From: Bacillus_BA fengqiuensis
GTDB lineage: Bacteria; Bacillota; Bacilli; Bacillales; Bacillaceae_H
Assembly: GCA_030813035.1 (NCBI GenBank)
Contig: JAUSTV010000010.1
DNA: 64,000 nt
Strand: one strand, 5' to 3'
The notes beneath the pieces were generated by a model. It did no database searches. It was not told the origin of the DNA and saw only the letters and a program-made list of their open reading frames with translations. Each line of letters opens with the position of its first letter. The first letter of the stretch is position 1. The translations under genes and the position numbers were made by a program. This document shows, one piece after another, positions 8,853 through 17,379 of this stretch.

Positions 8853-10190
8853 CTATTTGAGGTTGCCTTTTGTCTCTGGAACGATGATGCTTCCAATGAT
8901 GTATACAAGGAAAATTCCAATGGCAAAATACATAAGTGTGGTAGGTATATTTTCAACCTTACCGCTCGCTAACGTTACGAACGTCGGCATCATACCGCCA
9001 ATCGCAAATCCCATATTCCATGACAATCCGGTACCTGTAGAGCGAATGACTGTAGGGAAGCGCTCGTTAAGAAAGATCAATACCGGTGCATAGGCTGCAT
9101 TTCCTAAAAATGCGAGCCCCATCGTATTCAAATAGATGGAAAGAGTGGTAACCGAATCACCTAATGCCAGATAAAAATATGGAAGTCCGATAATATTTAA
9201 TACACCAACCAGTAAAAAGACCTTTTTTCTTCCAATTAATTCACTAAGATGGCCAAACAATAGAGCCGAAATGATGGTCACAATACTCGATGCAATGAGA
9301 ACTCCCGATATCACATTTGGTGGTGCTTCATTAACTACTTTTAGGAACGTAGGGACAAAACCAGACGTAAGGTAATAAGCCGAACCGCCCCCCATTACGA
9401 TCATAACGTTGACTAGCAATACACCAGGATATTGTTTGAAAAGCATCTTGATCGGTGATTGCGGCACAGCATCTTCTTCGTTTGTTTTTTTCTTTTCTTC
9501 ATGTAATTGTGCCCACAGCGGAGACTCGTTAAGGGATCTAAATACAATAAGGCCAGCGCCAGCTCCCAAAAGCCCCGTAAAGAACAACACACGCCATCCC
9601 CATTCATTAAATGCCTCACCAGGAAAAAGAGCGGAAATAATAGCAAACGCGATTGAAGCGAACAAAGCCCCTAATCCTGCTCCCCCACCGCCAATAAGAC
9701 CAGACATCAATCCGCGCCATTTAGGAGGCGCAGATTCTGTTCCGATTGTATGTGTAGATGCCACAACGCCGCCAACAAAAATTCCTTGAACTAAACGCAA
9801 AACCAAAAAAATGATTGAGGCCATAAAACCAATTTGTGGTACTGTAGGTAAAAGTCCAAAGGCAGCCGTACTTACACCAACCCCTACCACAGAGACGATC
9901 ATCGCTTTCTTTCTCCCGTTTTTATCTGCATAAGACCCAAATATGGCGGATCCAAGCGGTCGCATAAGAAGAGTTACAGCAAAAGAAGCATACACAGCAG
10001 CTAAAGAAAGCGTCGGGTTCGTTGTAGGAAAAAACAATACACTTATTGTCGGAGCGACAAAAAGAAGAAGGAAAAGATCATAAAGATCAAAAGACCATCC
10101 TAATAATGACGCAACCATTGCCGATCTAACTTCACGCTTGCTAACTGTGACACTTTCTTGTTTTGAATGAGTGGCTACAACATTTGACAT
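8853..10190 (-). CDS. MFS transporter, aromatic acid / metabolite:H+ symporter type
   Basis: A 445-residue, 12-helix major facilitator permease. Helix 1 carries the WSFDLYDLFLLLF stretch typical of the aromatic-acid and metabolite:H+ symporter families, and motif A after helix 2 reads GSYADKNGRKK. It probably imports the aromatic acid or related compound processed by the operon. The start was moved to 10190 because a GGAGG site lies 7 bases upstream of that ATG; the longer frame starts before this site. It lies 16 bases ahead of the aldehyde dehydrogenase. Together with the broken benE upstream it suggests that this permease has taken over substrate import (inference). Confidence 0.88.
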   Translation of the reverse strand: MSNVVATHSKQESVTVSKREVRSAMVASLLGWSFDLYDLFLLLFVAPTISVLFFPTTNPTLSLAAVYASFAVTLLMRPLGSAIFGSYADKNGRKKAMIVSVVGVGVSTAAFGLLPTVPQIGFMASIIFLVLRLVQGIFVGGVVASTHTIGTESAPPKWRGLMSGLIGGGGAGLGALFASIAFAIISALFPGEAFNEWGWRVLFFTGLLGAGAGLIVFRSLNESPLWAQLHEEKKKTNEEDAVPQSPIKMLFKQYPGVLLVNVMIVMGGGSAYYLTSGFVPTFLKVVNEAPPNVISGVLIASSIVTIISALLFGHLSELIGRKKVFLLVGVLNIIGLPYFYLALGDSVTTLSIYLNTMGLAFLGNAAYAPVLIFLNERFPTVIRSTGTGLSWNMGFAIGGMMPTFVTLASGKVENIPTTLMYFAIGIFLVYIIGSIIVPETKGNLK

Positions 10191-10297
10191 TAACGTTCCT
10201 CCAATTTTCATATCATGTTCTGCAGTTGAACTATAAAAAGTAAAGTATTATTACCGAAAGATAATAGAGAATAAGAAAATATCATTGACCTGATTTA

Positions 10298-10882
10298 TTA
10301 ATTTGTTATTGATTCTTTTTCATTCAGCCCTGACCACCGTTCAAAGAGTCGAGCATCAATCCCAAATTGATCCAAAGCCTTTCCGACACTTTGATTCACA
10401 ATATCATCTATTGAAGTTGGTTTATGATAAAAACTAGGAACAGGAGGGAGAATCACTGCACCATTCTCTGTAACTGATTGCATGAGCCGCAAATGCCCTA
10501 AATGAAAGGGTGTTTCACGTACCATTAGCACCAATTTCCTTCTCTCTTTCAACGTTACATCAGCCGCCCTAGTGATTAAATTATCATTAAAACTATTAGC
10601 AATAGACGATAGAGTTTTGATTGAACAAGGAGCAATAATCATCCCATCAACTTGAAATGAACCGCTTGAAATACTTGCACCAATGTCTTGTAAATCATAT
10701 ACAACACTACACAGTGATTTTACGTATTCTACCGAGTAATCTGTTTCATGCTCGATCGTTTTTTCAGCTGAAGCACTAATCACCACATGACTTTCTATAT
10801 CTAGTTTGTTTAACGTCTCAAGACATCTAATGCCGTAAATGGCTCCACTGGCTCCTGATATACCTAACACAATTTTTTTCAT
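10298..10882 (-). CDS. ubiX: UbiX-family flavin prenyltransferase
   Basis: A 194-residue UbiX/Pad1-type flavin prenyltransferase. The N-terminal GISGASGAIYG is the FMN-binding signature, and the C-terminal region around LPPVPSFYHKP matches the family's prenyl phosphate site. It makes the prenylated FMN that the UbiD-family decarboxylase of the same operon needs. The start is placed at 10882, where GTGTAGGAGG lies upstream; the longer frame would run into the decayed benE. It is the first intact gene of the predicted sigma-54 operon, separated from the MFS gene by 107 bases without an obvious terminator. Confidence 0.9.
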   Translation of the reverse strand: MKKIVLGISGASGAIYGIRCLETLNKLDIESHVVISASAEKTIEHETDYSVEYVKSLCSVVYDLQDIGASISSGSFQVDGMIIAPCSIKTLSSIANSFNDNLITRAADVTLKERRKLVLMVRETPFHLGHLRLMQSVTENGAVILPPVPSFYHKPTSIDDIVNQSVGKALDQFGIDARLFERWSGLNEKESITN

Positions 10883-10895
10883 CCTTGTTGTCCTC

Positions 10896-11240
10896 CTACA
10901 CTTGAAATTCCCTTTCAGAAAAAGCACATTGCAAAGCGTTTAACAAAAAAGCACTCATCGAAAGACCCACAATCGTTGATATAAATATAAGTTTTTTGGA
11001 AGCGCTGACAAATATGTAGATGATAATTCCTTCGAATAAGCCAAACCTACCAAACAAGAATCCACTGACGATAATACTGGCATAACGACCATCCTTTTCC
11101 TCAAAGCTGGCATCGGGCCGGCAATGTTTGCATGATCTCCCCCACACATGGAGTAACGACGACAACAACTTCATCAAGACAAGGAGAAAAGGGATTGATC
11201 GATAATATGACAATATACCAAAAGCCATTTTGGACAGTAT
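10896..11240 (-). pseudogene. Decayed benzoate transporter (BenE-type) fragment
   Basis: The conceptual translation matches the C-terminal third of the two intact BenE-type transporters at 27.3-30 kb, but only across two frames. One frame gives KMAFGILSYYRSIPF and, later, DGRYASIIVSGFLFGRFGLF and ALQCAFSEREFQV. The stretch CGGDHANIAGPMPAL lies in another frame (about 11105-11152). The intact homologue reads GGHNANIAGSM, then GRYASVVVCGVLFSAFGLF and LQEAFSKPQFQV. So there are at least two frameshifts, a missing N-terminal part and a truncated C-terminus. It is a non-functional remnant at the head of the ubiX operon, overlapping its leader. Confidence 0.75.
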
Positions 11241-11352
11241 GCTTCGTGCTATTTCTTCCAGCGTTTTTGTACCATTATCTACTCCGATCTGTTTTTTCAT
11301 TTCATTAGCTGCCTTAGTACCCCCCCTTTGAAGTTCTTCATTAAATTATTAT

Positions 11353-11369
11353 TGCAAGTTTCATGCCAA
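11353..11369 (-). promoter_or_regulatory. Predicted sigma-54 (-24/-12) promoter of the ubiX-ubiD operon
   Basis: Read on the minus strand this is TTGGCATGAAACTTGCA. It matches the sigma-54 consensus TGGCAC-N5-TTGCA at all positions but one, with GG and GC exactly 10 bases apart. Transcription would start near 11342 and run through the benE remnant into ubiX, the MFS gene and the rest of the operon. Two sigma-54 activators are encoded within 1-4 kb. A search of the other intergenic regions by eye found no comparable site. Confidence 0.7.
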
Positions 11370-11439
11370 TCATGAATTCGTGCAAAATTCAATCTTGTAA
11401 GTCCTTTTATCCTCAAGGTGGAACGTATGATGTTACAGT

Positions 11440-11458
11440 TGGAACTACTGCAGTTCCA
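11440..11458. promoter_or_regulatory. Inverted repeat, candidate activator site (UAS)
   Basis: TGGAACT-ACTGC-AGTTCCA is a perfect 7-5-7 inverted repeat centred about 105 bases upstream of the predicted sigma-54 start point. That is the usual distance for the upstream binding site of an enhancer-binding protein. One or both of the activators encoded at 12.3-15.5 kb are the obvious candidates. No experimental support is available. Confidence 0.4.
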
Positions 11459-11486
11459 TTATGTATGCGATAAAAACCATAAAAAG

Positions 11487-11640
11487 AGGGTGACTCAAAA
11501 GCAAAAAAACATGCTTTTGAGTCACCCTCCTGAAAATGAACCGTCATGAGAAATCCAGTAAAATCAAGAATTACTTGACGGTTCATTTCAGTTAAAAAAC
11601 TAGAATATCTTTGTTTTTTAGACTTATGGGACAGCCTCTG
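11487..11640. repeat. Intergenic repeat with two hairpins, copy 1
   Basis: A perfect 17-bp inverted repeat (11487-11503 with 11512-11528) is followed by a second one around ATGAACCGTCA and TGACGGTTCAT (about 11535-11585), then a tail ending in GGGACAGCCTC. A diverged copy in the opposite orientation lies at 36779-36925 with the same order of parts. The first hairpin may also terminate transcription from the regulator genes on the minus strand. The rest of 11301-11710 holds the sigma-54 promoter region. Confidence 0.6.
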
Positions 11641-11710
11641 ACTTCAGATGGAAAAAGATCAGTGAAATAGGGCAACATCCCCGCATCAGAACCATCTAAA
11701 ATTTTGTTTT

Positions 11711-12172
11711 TTATCTTAATAATTCCTCGATTGTTTCATACCAACGTTTGATAACGGTATCTGAATCTTTTAAACTAATTTTGACACCGGACGTAATGTC
11801 TGCATATTTTGCTGTATCTTCTCGAACAGAGACAACTGCTGCCGAAAAACGTTCTCTTATATGCCGGGCATTTGATACTGGTGTAAGCCTCTGTAGGGAA
11901 AGCCTTATGTAATGAGCTTTTCCCGCAAAAAATACAACAAATGTGGCTTGACTAGTCCGAAGGATATTATGAGTTGTGATAGTATTTGGCCATAGAGCCA
12001 ATCTTAACTTATTACAATCCAGTGCTACAATCTCACCCACGCTAATCATAGCGATATGAGGCCAAAAGTCTTCGGTCATAGTGAGCAACATCATGGCTTC
12101 GTGCTGTTTAGTACCTAAATTTTCCCCATTTAAGAGTTGATATATTTCTTTTGAAATCTTTTGATTACTCAA
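11711..12172 (-). CDS. Pyridoxamine 5'-phosphate oxidase-like (split-barrel) protein
   Basis: A 153-residue protein resembling the PNPOx-like split-barrel flavin-binding family found in Bacillaceae. Recognisable stretches are an N-terminal helix followed by PHIAMISVGEIVALD, then LRLALWPNTITTHNI and ATFVVFFAG, which match the strands that contact flavin in this fold. No catalytic residues can be assigned. The start appears to be TTG at 12172, preceded by AAAGGTGAG. It is read in the same direction as the sigma-54 activators, 115 bases after the nearer one. Its role in the pathway is unknown; a flavin-linked or heme-linked binding function is only a fold-level guess. Confidence 0.65.
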   Translation of the reverse strand: MSNQKISKEIYQLLNGENLGTKQHEAMMLLTMTEDFWPHIAMISVGEIVALDCNKLRLALWPNTITTHNILRTSQATFVVFFAGKAHYIRLSLQRLTPVSNARHIRERFSAAVVSVREDTAKYADITSGVKISLKDSDTVIKRWYETIEELLR

Positions 12173-12286
12173 ATTCGCTCACCTTTTTCTATGATATCGA
12201 CACATTACTGCAGCTACCTTGACTGCCGGTGTACTGCGTAGAATACTTTCTTTCACCAGCGATTGTAGTACCCGGAGGGAGTTCTT

Positions 12287-13690
12287 CTACGTTGAAGAAG
12301 CTTTCAGATCATGTTTTTTCATTTTGCGGATTAAGGTCGTATGCGAAACGCCCAATGTCTTGGCAGCTTTGCGAATACTCCCTTCACGCTGGATCATGCT
12401 CTCAATTAGATTTTTCTCCACAGACTCAAATAAGTTGGTTGCAGTCTGTTCACTTTTTAGTAGTTTTGATAGACTGACATCCGTACTTTGACTTTGCTTT
12501 GCAACAGGTAGCTCATTAGGTTCAATTACATCATTTTTGGTCGTTAGAACGAGCCGCTCTATAATATTCGACAATTCCCTGATATTACCGGGCCAATGAT
12601 AGGCGCAAAGGATGTCCATAGCGGCCCTGGAAAGCGATTTACTCTTTTCATATTCCTCATTAAATTTCCGGAGAAAATGGCCGATTAATAAGGGGATATC
12701 GTCTCTTCGTTCCCTTAATGCCGGGATGTGAATCGGGATGACATTCAATCGGTAATATAAATCTTCCCGAAATTCCCCTCTGGAGACCATATACTCCAAA
12801 TTTCGATTGGTCGCTGTCACGATCCTTACATTGGCCTGAATGACCTTCGTCCCGCCGACCCGGGTGAACTGCTGGTCTTGAAGCACCCTTAAAAGCTTCG
12901 GCTGTAGATGCAGGGGAAACTCTCCGATTTCATCTAAAAACAAGGTTCCTTGATCCGCCAGTTCGAATAATCCCGGCTTCCCTTCTTTCTTTGCACCGGT
13001 AAAGGCACCGGCATCATAGCCGAAGAATTCAGATTCCAACAGATCCTTCGGGATGGCCCCGCAGTTCACTTTAATAAAAGCTCCCGACTCTTTCCGCTTA
13101 CTGGTCTCATGAATTTCCCTGGCCAAGACATCTTTTCCTACACCGGATTCACCCAACAGAAGGATCGTCGAATCAGTCTGACCGATATGGTGAATAAGAT
13201 CTATGATTTCTTTCATCTGCCGGTTAGCCGTGATAATTCCCCGTTTGGAATGGTGCTGTCGAAGTTCCAAAAGCTCCGTATAATATTTGGCAGAAAGCTT
13301 CTCGATTTCTTTTATTTTTTTCTCCATATTTATCAGCTCAGTAATATCATGGGTGATGGACAACATCCGAATTAAACGGTTTTCTTCATCAAACATAGGG
13401 ATTGCTGTAACCAAGACCGTAATTCCGTTCTGATACTGTTGGAAATCGGTTACCGTTTGCTTCTCCTGTAAGGCTCTTAAGATGACAGATGGTTTTTGGA
13501 AGATTCCACTCTCCACAATATCCCGGATATTCCTCCCCGCATAGGCTTCCCGAGGTAAACCGCTTAATTTAAGCAAGGCCTGATTGACCAATGAAATTCT
13601 CCCTTCTTGATCGACCACTAAAATTCCATCATGGAAATTTTCCACAATCGTCCTATATAATTCTAAGTCAGGCATCCTTGTCAATCCCAT
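12287..13690 (-). CDS. Sigma-54-dependent activator, PAS-AAA+-Fis
   Basis: A 467-residue enhancer-binding protein. A PAS domain occupies about residues 5-120 and can sense a small ligand. The AAA+ domain has Walker A GESGVGKD at 180-187, the sigma-54-contacting loop GAFTGA at 228-233 and Walker B LFLDEI at 250-255. A Fis-type helix-turn-helix (SIRKAAKTLGVSHTTLIRKM) is at the C-terminus. It would bind upstream DNA and open sigma-54 promoters in response to its ligand. The ATG follows AGGAGGAG. A second activator of the same class lies 69 bases upstream, and the target may be the promoter at 11353-11369 (inference). Confidence 0.93.
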   Translation of the reverse strand: MGLTRMPDLELYRTIVENFHDGILVVDQEGRISLVNQALLKLSGLPREAYAGRNIRDIVESGIFQKPSVILRALQEKQTVTDFQQYQNGITVLVTAIPMFDEENRLIRMLSITHDITELINMEKKIKEIEKLSAKYYTELLELRQHHSKRGIITANRQMKEIIDLIHHIGQTDSTILLLGESGVGKDVLAREIHETSKRKESGAFIKVNCGAIPKDLLESEFFGYDAGAFTGAKKEGKPGLFELADQGTLFLDEIGEFPLHLQPKLLRVLQDQQFTRVGGTKVIQANVRIVTATNRNLEYMVSRGEFREDLYYRLNVIPIHIPALRERRDDIPLLIGHFLRKFNEEYEKSKSLSRAAMDILCAYHWPGNIRELSNIIERLVLTTKNDVIEPNELPVAKQSQSTDVSLSKLLKSEQTATNLFESVEKNLIESMIQREGSIRKAAKTLGVSHTTLIRKMKKHDLKASST

Positions 13691-13759
13691 ATTCTCCTCC
13701 TACAATCGACTAGTATGGTTATTGAATCATTTGAATAAGTAATGGATGGAACTTCCTCC

Positions 13760-15535
13760 TTAGCGTATTGCCTCGAGGGTAACTCCAAATTTTTTCATTT
13801 TATTTAGAACGATTGTATGGGAGACCCCTATGGCCTTTCCCGTTTTTCGTACCGATCCGTATTTTTTCAAAGCTTGGATCAAGGCTTCCTTTTCCAGATA
13901 CTCGAACAGGTTCTCCCTTTTTCCCTGGCCATTCCAAGACAGCTTGAGGATAGGCATATCAGTCTCAGATTCGTCCCGTTGAATCTGAGGTTTGTCTTCT
14001 GTCTTGTTACATTGGCTTATCCGCTCGGGAAGATGACGCGGTTCTATGACCTCATCACGGCATGTAAGCACCAGCCGTTCCACTATATTGGACAACTCTC
14101 GCACATTGCCAGGAAAATGATACAACAACAATTGATCCACTACTTCTTTTGAAAGGCGTTTCGTATATTGATATTTCTCATTAAGCTGTTTCAAAAAATG
14201 GCCAAGCAGCGGCGGAATATCGTCCTTTCTTTCTCTTAGCGGCGGAATTTTGATGGGTATGATATTTAAGCGATAATAGAGATCTAACCGAAACGTGCCT
14301 TCCTCCACCATTTTTTCCAAATTTCGATTGGTTGCGGCAATTATCCTTGCATTAACCTTGATTGTTTTTGTTCCTCCAACACGCATCATTTCCTGTTCCT
14401 GAAGAACTCGCAGCAATTTTACCTGCATGTCCAAAGGCAGCTCTCCGATTTCGTCAAGGAAAAGGGTTCCGTTATGGACCAATTCAAAAATACCCGGCTT
14501 CCCCCCTTTTTTTGCCCCCGTAAAAGCACCTTGTTCATATCCGAACAATTCGGATTCAAGCAGAGTGGGTGGAATCGCCCCGCAGTTGACTTTCATGAAT
14601 AACCCTTTTTCAGCACGCAGGCTGTTTTCATGAAGCACTTTGGCAATCACTTCTTTCCCAACTCCAGATTCCCCCAGCAACAGCACCGTCGAGTCGGATG
14701 ACGCCACATGATAGACAAGGTCAAGGACACCCTGCATTTCTTGGCTGTAGGCAATCATTTTTCCTGATGCTTGTATCTTTTCAAAACGCAACTGCTTAAG
14801 TTCGGTTTGATAACGCGAAGTGATTTTCTTAGATTCATCCAGTTGCTCCTGAAGTCTCGTTAAGTCAGAGATATCCCTGACATTTGCCAGAACCCGGATC
14901 AAGTCTCCTTTTTCGCTGCATACCGGTGTGGCTGTAACCAACGTATATAATCCGGTGTTTTTATACTTCTGAACGTTCGTATAAGTCCTTCCTGATTGAA
15001 GCGTCTTCATCACCACAGAATTATTTAGAAAAAGACCTTTATCGACCAAATCGGTCATGTGCATTCCGATCAATTCCTCTTTACCCATCAAAGTGATTTG
15101 TTCAAGTGCCTTATTGATATGGAGAACATAGCCTTCCCCATCGGTAATCAGCATGCCATCGTAAGAATGGTCTATGACGAGCATCAACTGATTCAATTCA
15201 TCCTGCAGGCTGCAATGAAGTTCATTCCATCTAATACAGCCGTAATAAACTCCTTCTTTTACAATAGGAAGTAATTGGCCGCTGAAGCATGGAAAGCTGT
15301 GAAGCGCTTCTGTTCCGTTAATTGTTACACAGTCCTTATCGACGTACTCTTCGACAGATCGGTCCGAGTCAGTATTCAGCAGCTCCCTCGCATGAATCAT
15401 TCCTATGAAATTCTGATTAGACAAAACGGGAAGCTCATTTAATTGTGCGGACTTCATGGATTCAGCCGCTTTCCAGATAGGATCAGCGCTCTGAACGACA
15501 GGAACGGCTTGTTCAATACGATTTATCCATTTCAT
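13760..15535 (-). CDS. Sigma-54-dependent activator, CBS pair-PAS-AAA+-Fis
   Basis: A 591-residue enhancer-binding protein. The N-terminal 100 residues look like a CBS domain pair (SMKSAQLNELPVLSNQNFIG and a second degenerate unit), which usually binds adenine nucleotides. A PAS domain and a short coiled linker follow. The AAA+ domain carries LLLGESGVGKEV, the GAFTGAKKGG loop and FLDEIGELP. The C-terminus is a Fis-type helix (SVRKTGKAIGVSHTIVLNKM). The start at 15535 is chosen because AAAGGGTG lies 7 bases before it; the earlier ATGs are too close to or ahead of that site. The CBS pair suggests control by cell energy state as well as by a pathway ligand (inference). Confidence 0.9.
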   Translation of the reverse strand: MKWINRIEQAVPVVQSADPIWKAAESMKSAQLNELPVLSNQNFIGMIHARELLNTDSDRSVEEYVDKDCVTINGTEALHSFPCFSGQLLPIVKEGVYYGCIRWNELHCSLQDELNQLMLVIDHSYDGMLITDGEGYVLHINKALEQITLMGKEELIGMHMTDLVDKGLFLNNSVVMKTLQSGRTYTNVQKYKNTGLYTLVTATPVCSEKGDLIRVLANVRDISDLTRLQEQLDESKKITSRYQTELKQLRFEKIQASGKMIAYSQEMQGVLDLVYHVASSDSTVLLLGESGVGKEVIAKVLHENSLRAEKGLFMKVNCGAIPPTLLESELFGYEQGAFTGAKKGGKPGIFELVHNGTLFLDEIGELPLDMQVKLLRVLQEQEMMRVGGTKTIKVNARIIAATNRNLEKMVEEGTFRLDLYYRLNIIPIKIPPLRERKDDIPPLLGHFLKQLNEKYQYTKRLSKEVVDQLLLYHFPGNVRELSNIVERLVLTCRDEVIEPRHLPERISQCNKTEDKPQIQRDESETDMPILKLSWNGQGKRENLFEYLEKEALIQALKKYGSVRKTGKAIGVSHTIVLNKMKKFGVTLEAIR

Positions 15536-15715
15536 GTACATCACCCTTTTGTCATATTTTTGTACAGATTTCATATCTCAAGGATTTTCTCTAGATTGAT
15601 AGTTGAAAGATGAGGAAATCATGGAAGAATGTTCTGATGTTCTAGAAGTCATACACTCTTTAGAAGAACTTCACGAAAAAAGTTTTGAAGATCTGGAAAT
15701 AGTAAAAAGAAATAT

Positions 15716-15759
15716 GAGTAATAAGCCATCACATACTCATTTACGATGGCTTATTACTC
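15716..15759 (-). terminator. Terminator between aldehyde dehydrogenase and activator genes
   Basis: A perfect 15-bp stem (GAGTAATAAGCCATC and its complement) encloses a 14-base loop. On the minus strand it is followed by a T-rich run, fitting termination of the transcript that ends with the aldehyde dehydrogenase at 15852. The rest of 15536-15851 has no supported gene; a short plus-strand frame begins at 15603 but has no recognisable product and runs into the dehydrogenase gene. Confidence 0.7.
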
Positions 15760-15851
15760 ATTTTACCTATAGCATATTGTCAAAAAGTAATAGGATATCA
15801 TTGAGGGAAAAACTCCTGGACCTCCTGAGTTTTTTCTGTAAAAATCGTCAT

Positions 15852-17330
15852 TTACGAAAATGGATATTGACGAGGCTGTTTCTGAACAGATACCCATTTG
15901 ACGGTAGTAAATTCATCAAGAGCCCACTCACCACAATATCTTCCTATACCTGAATGTTTTTCTCCTCCAAACGGCATATTTGGCTCCACATTTATAGATT
16001 GATCGTTGACATGAATCATTCCCGTTTTTATTTTTCTGGCAACATTTATTCCTCTTTCTAATGAAGCAGAATGTACAGCTCCACTTAATCCAAAAGGAGT
16101 AGCGTTAGCAACTTGAATCGCTTCTTCCTCACTATCTACTGGTATGATTACAGCAACAGGTGCAAACACTTCATTTTGAGCAACTGCCATATCATTTGTT
16201 ACATCAGCCAGAATAATCGGTTCCACAACATTTCCATTAACTTCTCCTCTTAGAATCACTTTCGCTCCTTCTTCAATACTTTGCTCAACCAAGTTTATCG
16301 CTCTATCAACTTGCTTACGATTGATTAATGGACCAATAATTGTATCATGATCAGCAGGGTTTCCTACTTTAATTCCGGCGCTTACTGCCTTGAATTTTTC
16401 CACAAAAGATGGATAAATCTTTCGGTCTACGATAATACGATTTAAGGCGATACAAATTTGACCTGAATGCATATATTTCCCGAAGGCCGCAGCCGATACC
16501 GCTTGATCGACATCTGCATCATCAAGCACAATTAAGGCATTGTTGCCACCTAATTCGAGCGCGGGCTTTTTCAAGTGTTTCACTGCTAAAGAACCGACAT
16601 GTCTACCTGCAGCAGTTGAACCGGTAAATGAAATGACTTGCGGGATGGGGTGTTCTACAAAATAATCGCCTACTTCTTCAAGGTCAGCTACAGTGACACT
16701 TAATACACCTTTTGACAGGCCAGCCTCTTCGAAAATTTTTGCTATGATCAGCCCGCCTGAGATAGGTGTTTGGGAATCCGATTTGATCACGATGCTATTC
16801 CCTGTTGCGATAGCAGGAGCCACTACACGTATCGTTAAGTACAAAGGCCAATTCCATGGAGTAATCGCTCCTACAACTCCGACTGGGTCACGATAAACGC
16901 GATTTTCCTTACCAGGAACAGCGGATGCACGAATCGACCCATCCATTTGCAGCGGGTATTTAGCCGCCTCTTTTACATCAGCAATCGAGCAATCCACTTC
17001 AACATTCGCTTTTAATTGCGAACTTCCTGTTTCTTCAACTAAAAGTTGAACAAGTTCTTCTCTTTTCTCTTCGAATAATTTAGCAACTTTCTCCAATAGA
17101 GCTGCACGTTCATAAGGCGAAGTGGCTCCCCATTGTTCTTGAGCTTTTTGGGCAGCTTCATATGCTTCATTTATGTCTTCTTTATTGGCATATTTAAATG
17201 TTGTTAAAACTTCATTGTTATACGGATTCTCAACTACGCAATATTTATTGCTTGATCCGTCCCTCCACTCCCCGTTAATAGGAAGTTTATTCCACGCAGA
17301 GTACTTTTCAATTGTTTTAACCTCAGACAT
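15852..17330 (-). CDS. Aldehyde dehydrogenase, aromatic aldehyde type
   Basis: A 492-residue aldehyde dehydrogenase with TPWNWP, the base Glu in ALELGGNNA and the nucleophile Cys in SGQICIALNR. The active-site surroundings resemble benzaldehyde and vanillin dehydrogenases (B. subtilis YfmT-like) rather than betaine or fatty aldehyde enzymes. It oxidises an aldehyde to the acid. The start is placed at 17330, 9 bases after AGGAGGGG. It follows the Zn alcohol dehydrogenase by 49 bases, so the two likely convert an aryl alcohol to an aryl acid. It shares only family-level similarity with the aldehyde dehydrogenase at 7.4-8.8 kb. Confidence 0.88.
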   Translation of the reverse strand: MSEVKTIEKYSAWNKLPINGEWRDGSSNKYCVVENPYNNEVLTTFKYANKEDINEAYEAAQKAQEQWGATSPYERAALLEKVAKLFEEKREELVQLLVEETGSSQLKANVEVDCSIADVKEAAKYPLQMDGSIRASAVPGKENRVYRDPVGVVGAITPWNWPLYLTIRVVAPAIATGNSIVIKSDSQTPISGGLIIAKIFEEAGLSKGVLSVTVADLEEVGDYFVEHPIPQVISFTGSTAAGRHVGSLAVKHLKKPALELGGNNALIVLDDADVDQAVSAAAFGKYMHSGQICIALNRIIVDRKIYPSFVEKFKAVSAGIKVGNPADHDTIIGPLINRKQVDRAINLVEQSIEEGAKVILRGEVNGNVVEPIILADVTNDMAVAQNEVFAPVAVIIPVDSEEEAIQVANATPFGLSGAVHSASLERGINVARKIKTGMIHVNDQSINVEPNMPFGGEKHSGIGRYCGEWALDEFTTVKWVSVQKQPRQYPFS

Positions 17331-17379
17331 ATATGACCCCTCCTGGCTTATCATTCATTTAAAAAGCTATATTTAACTT

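Noticed and set aside
15603..15953. 116-codon plus-strand frame between activator and aldehyde dehydrogenase
   Set aside because: It reads through a perfect terminator hairpin and into the antisense of the dehydrogenase, has no known family pattern, and no convincing ribosome binding site.
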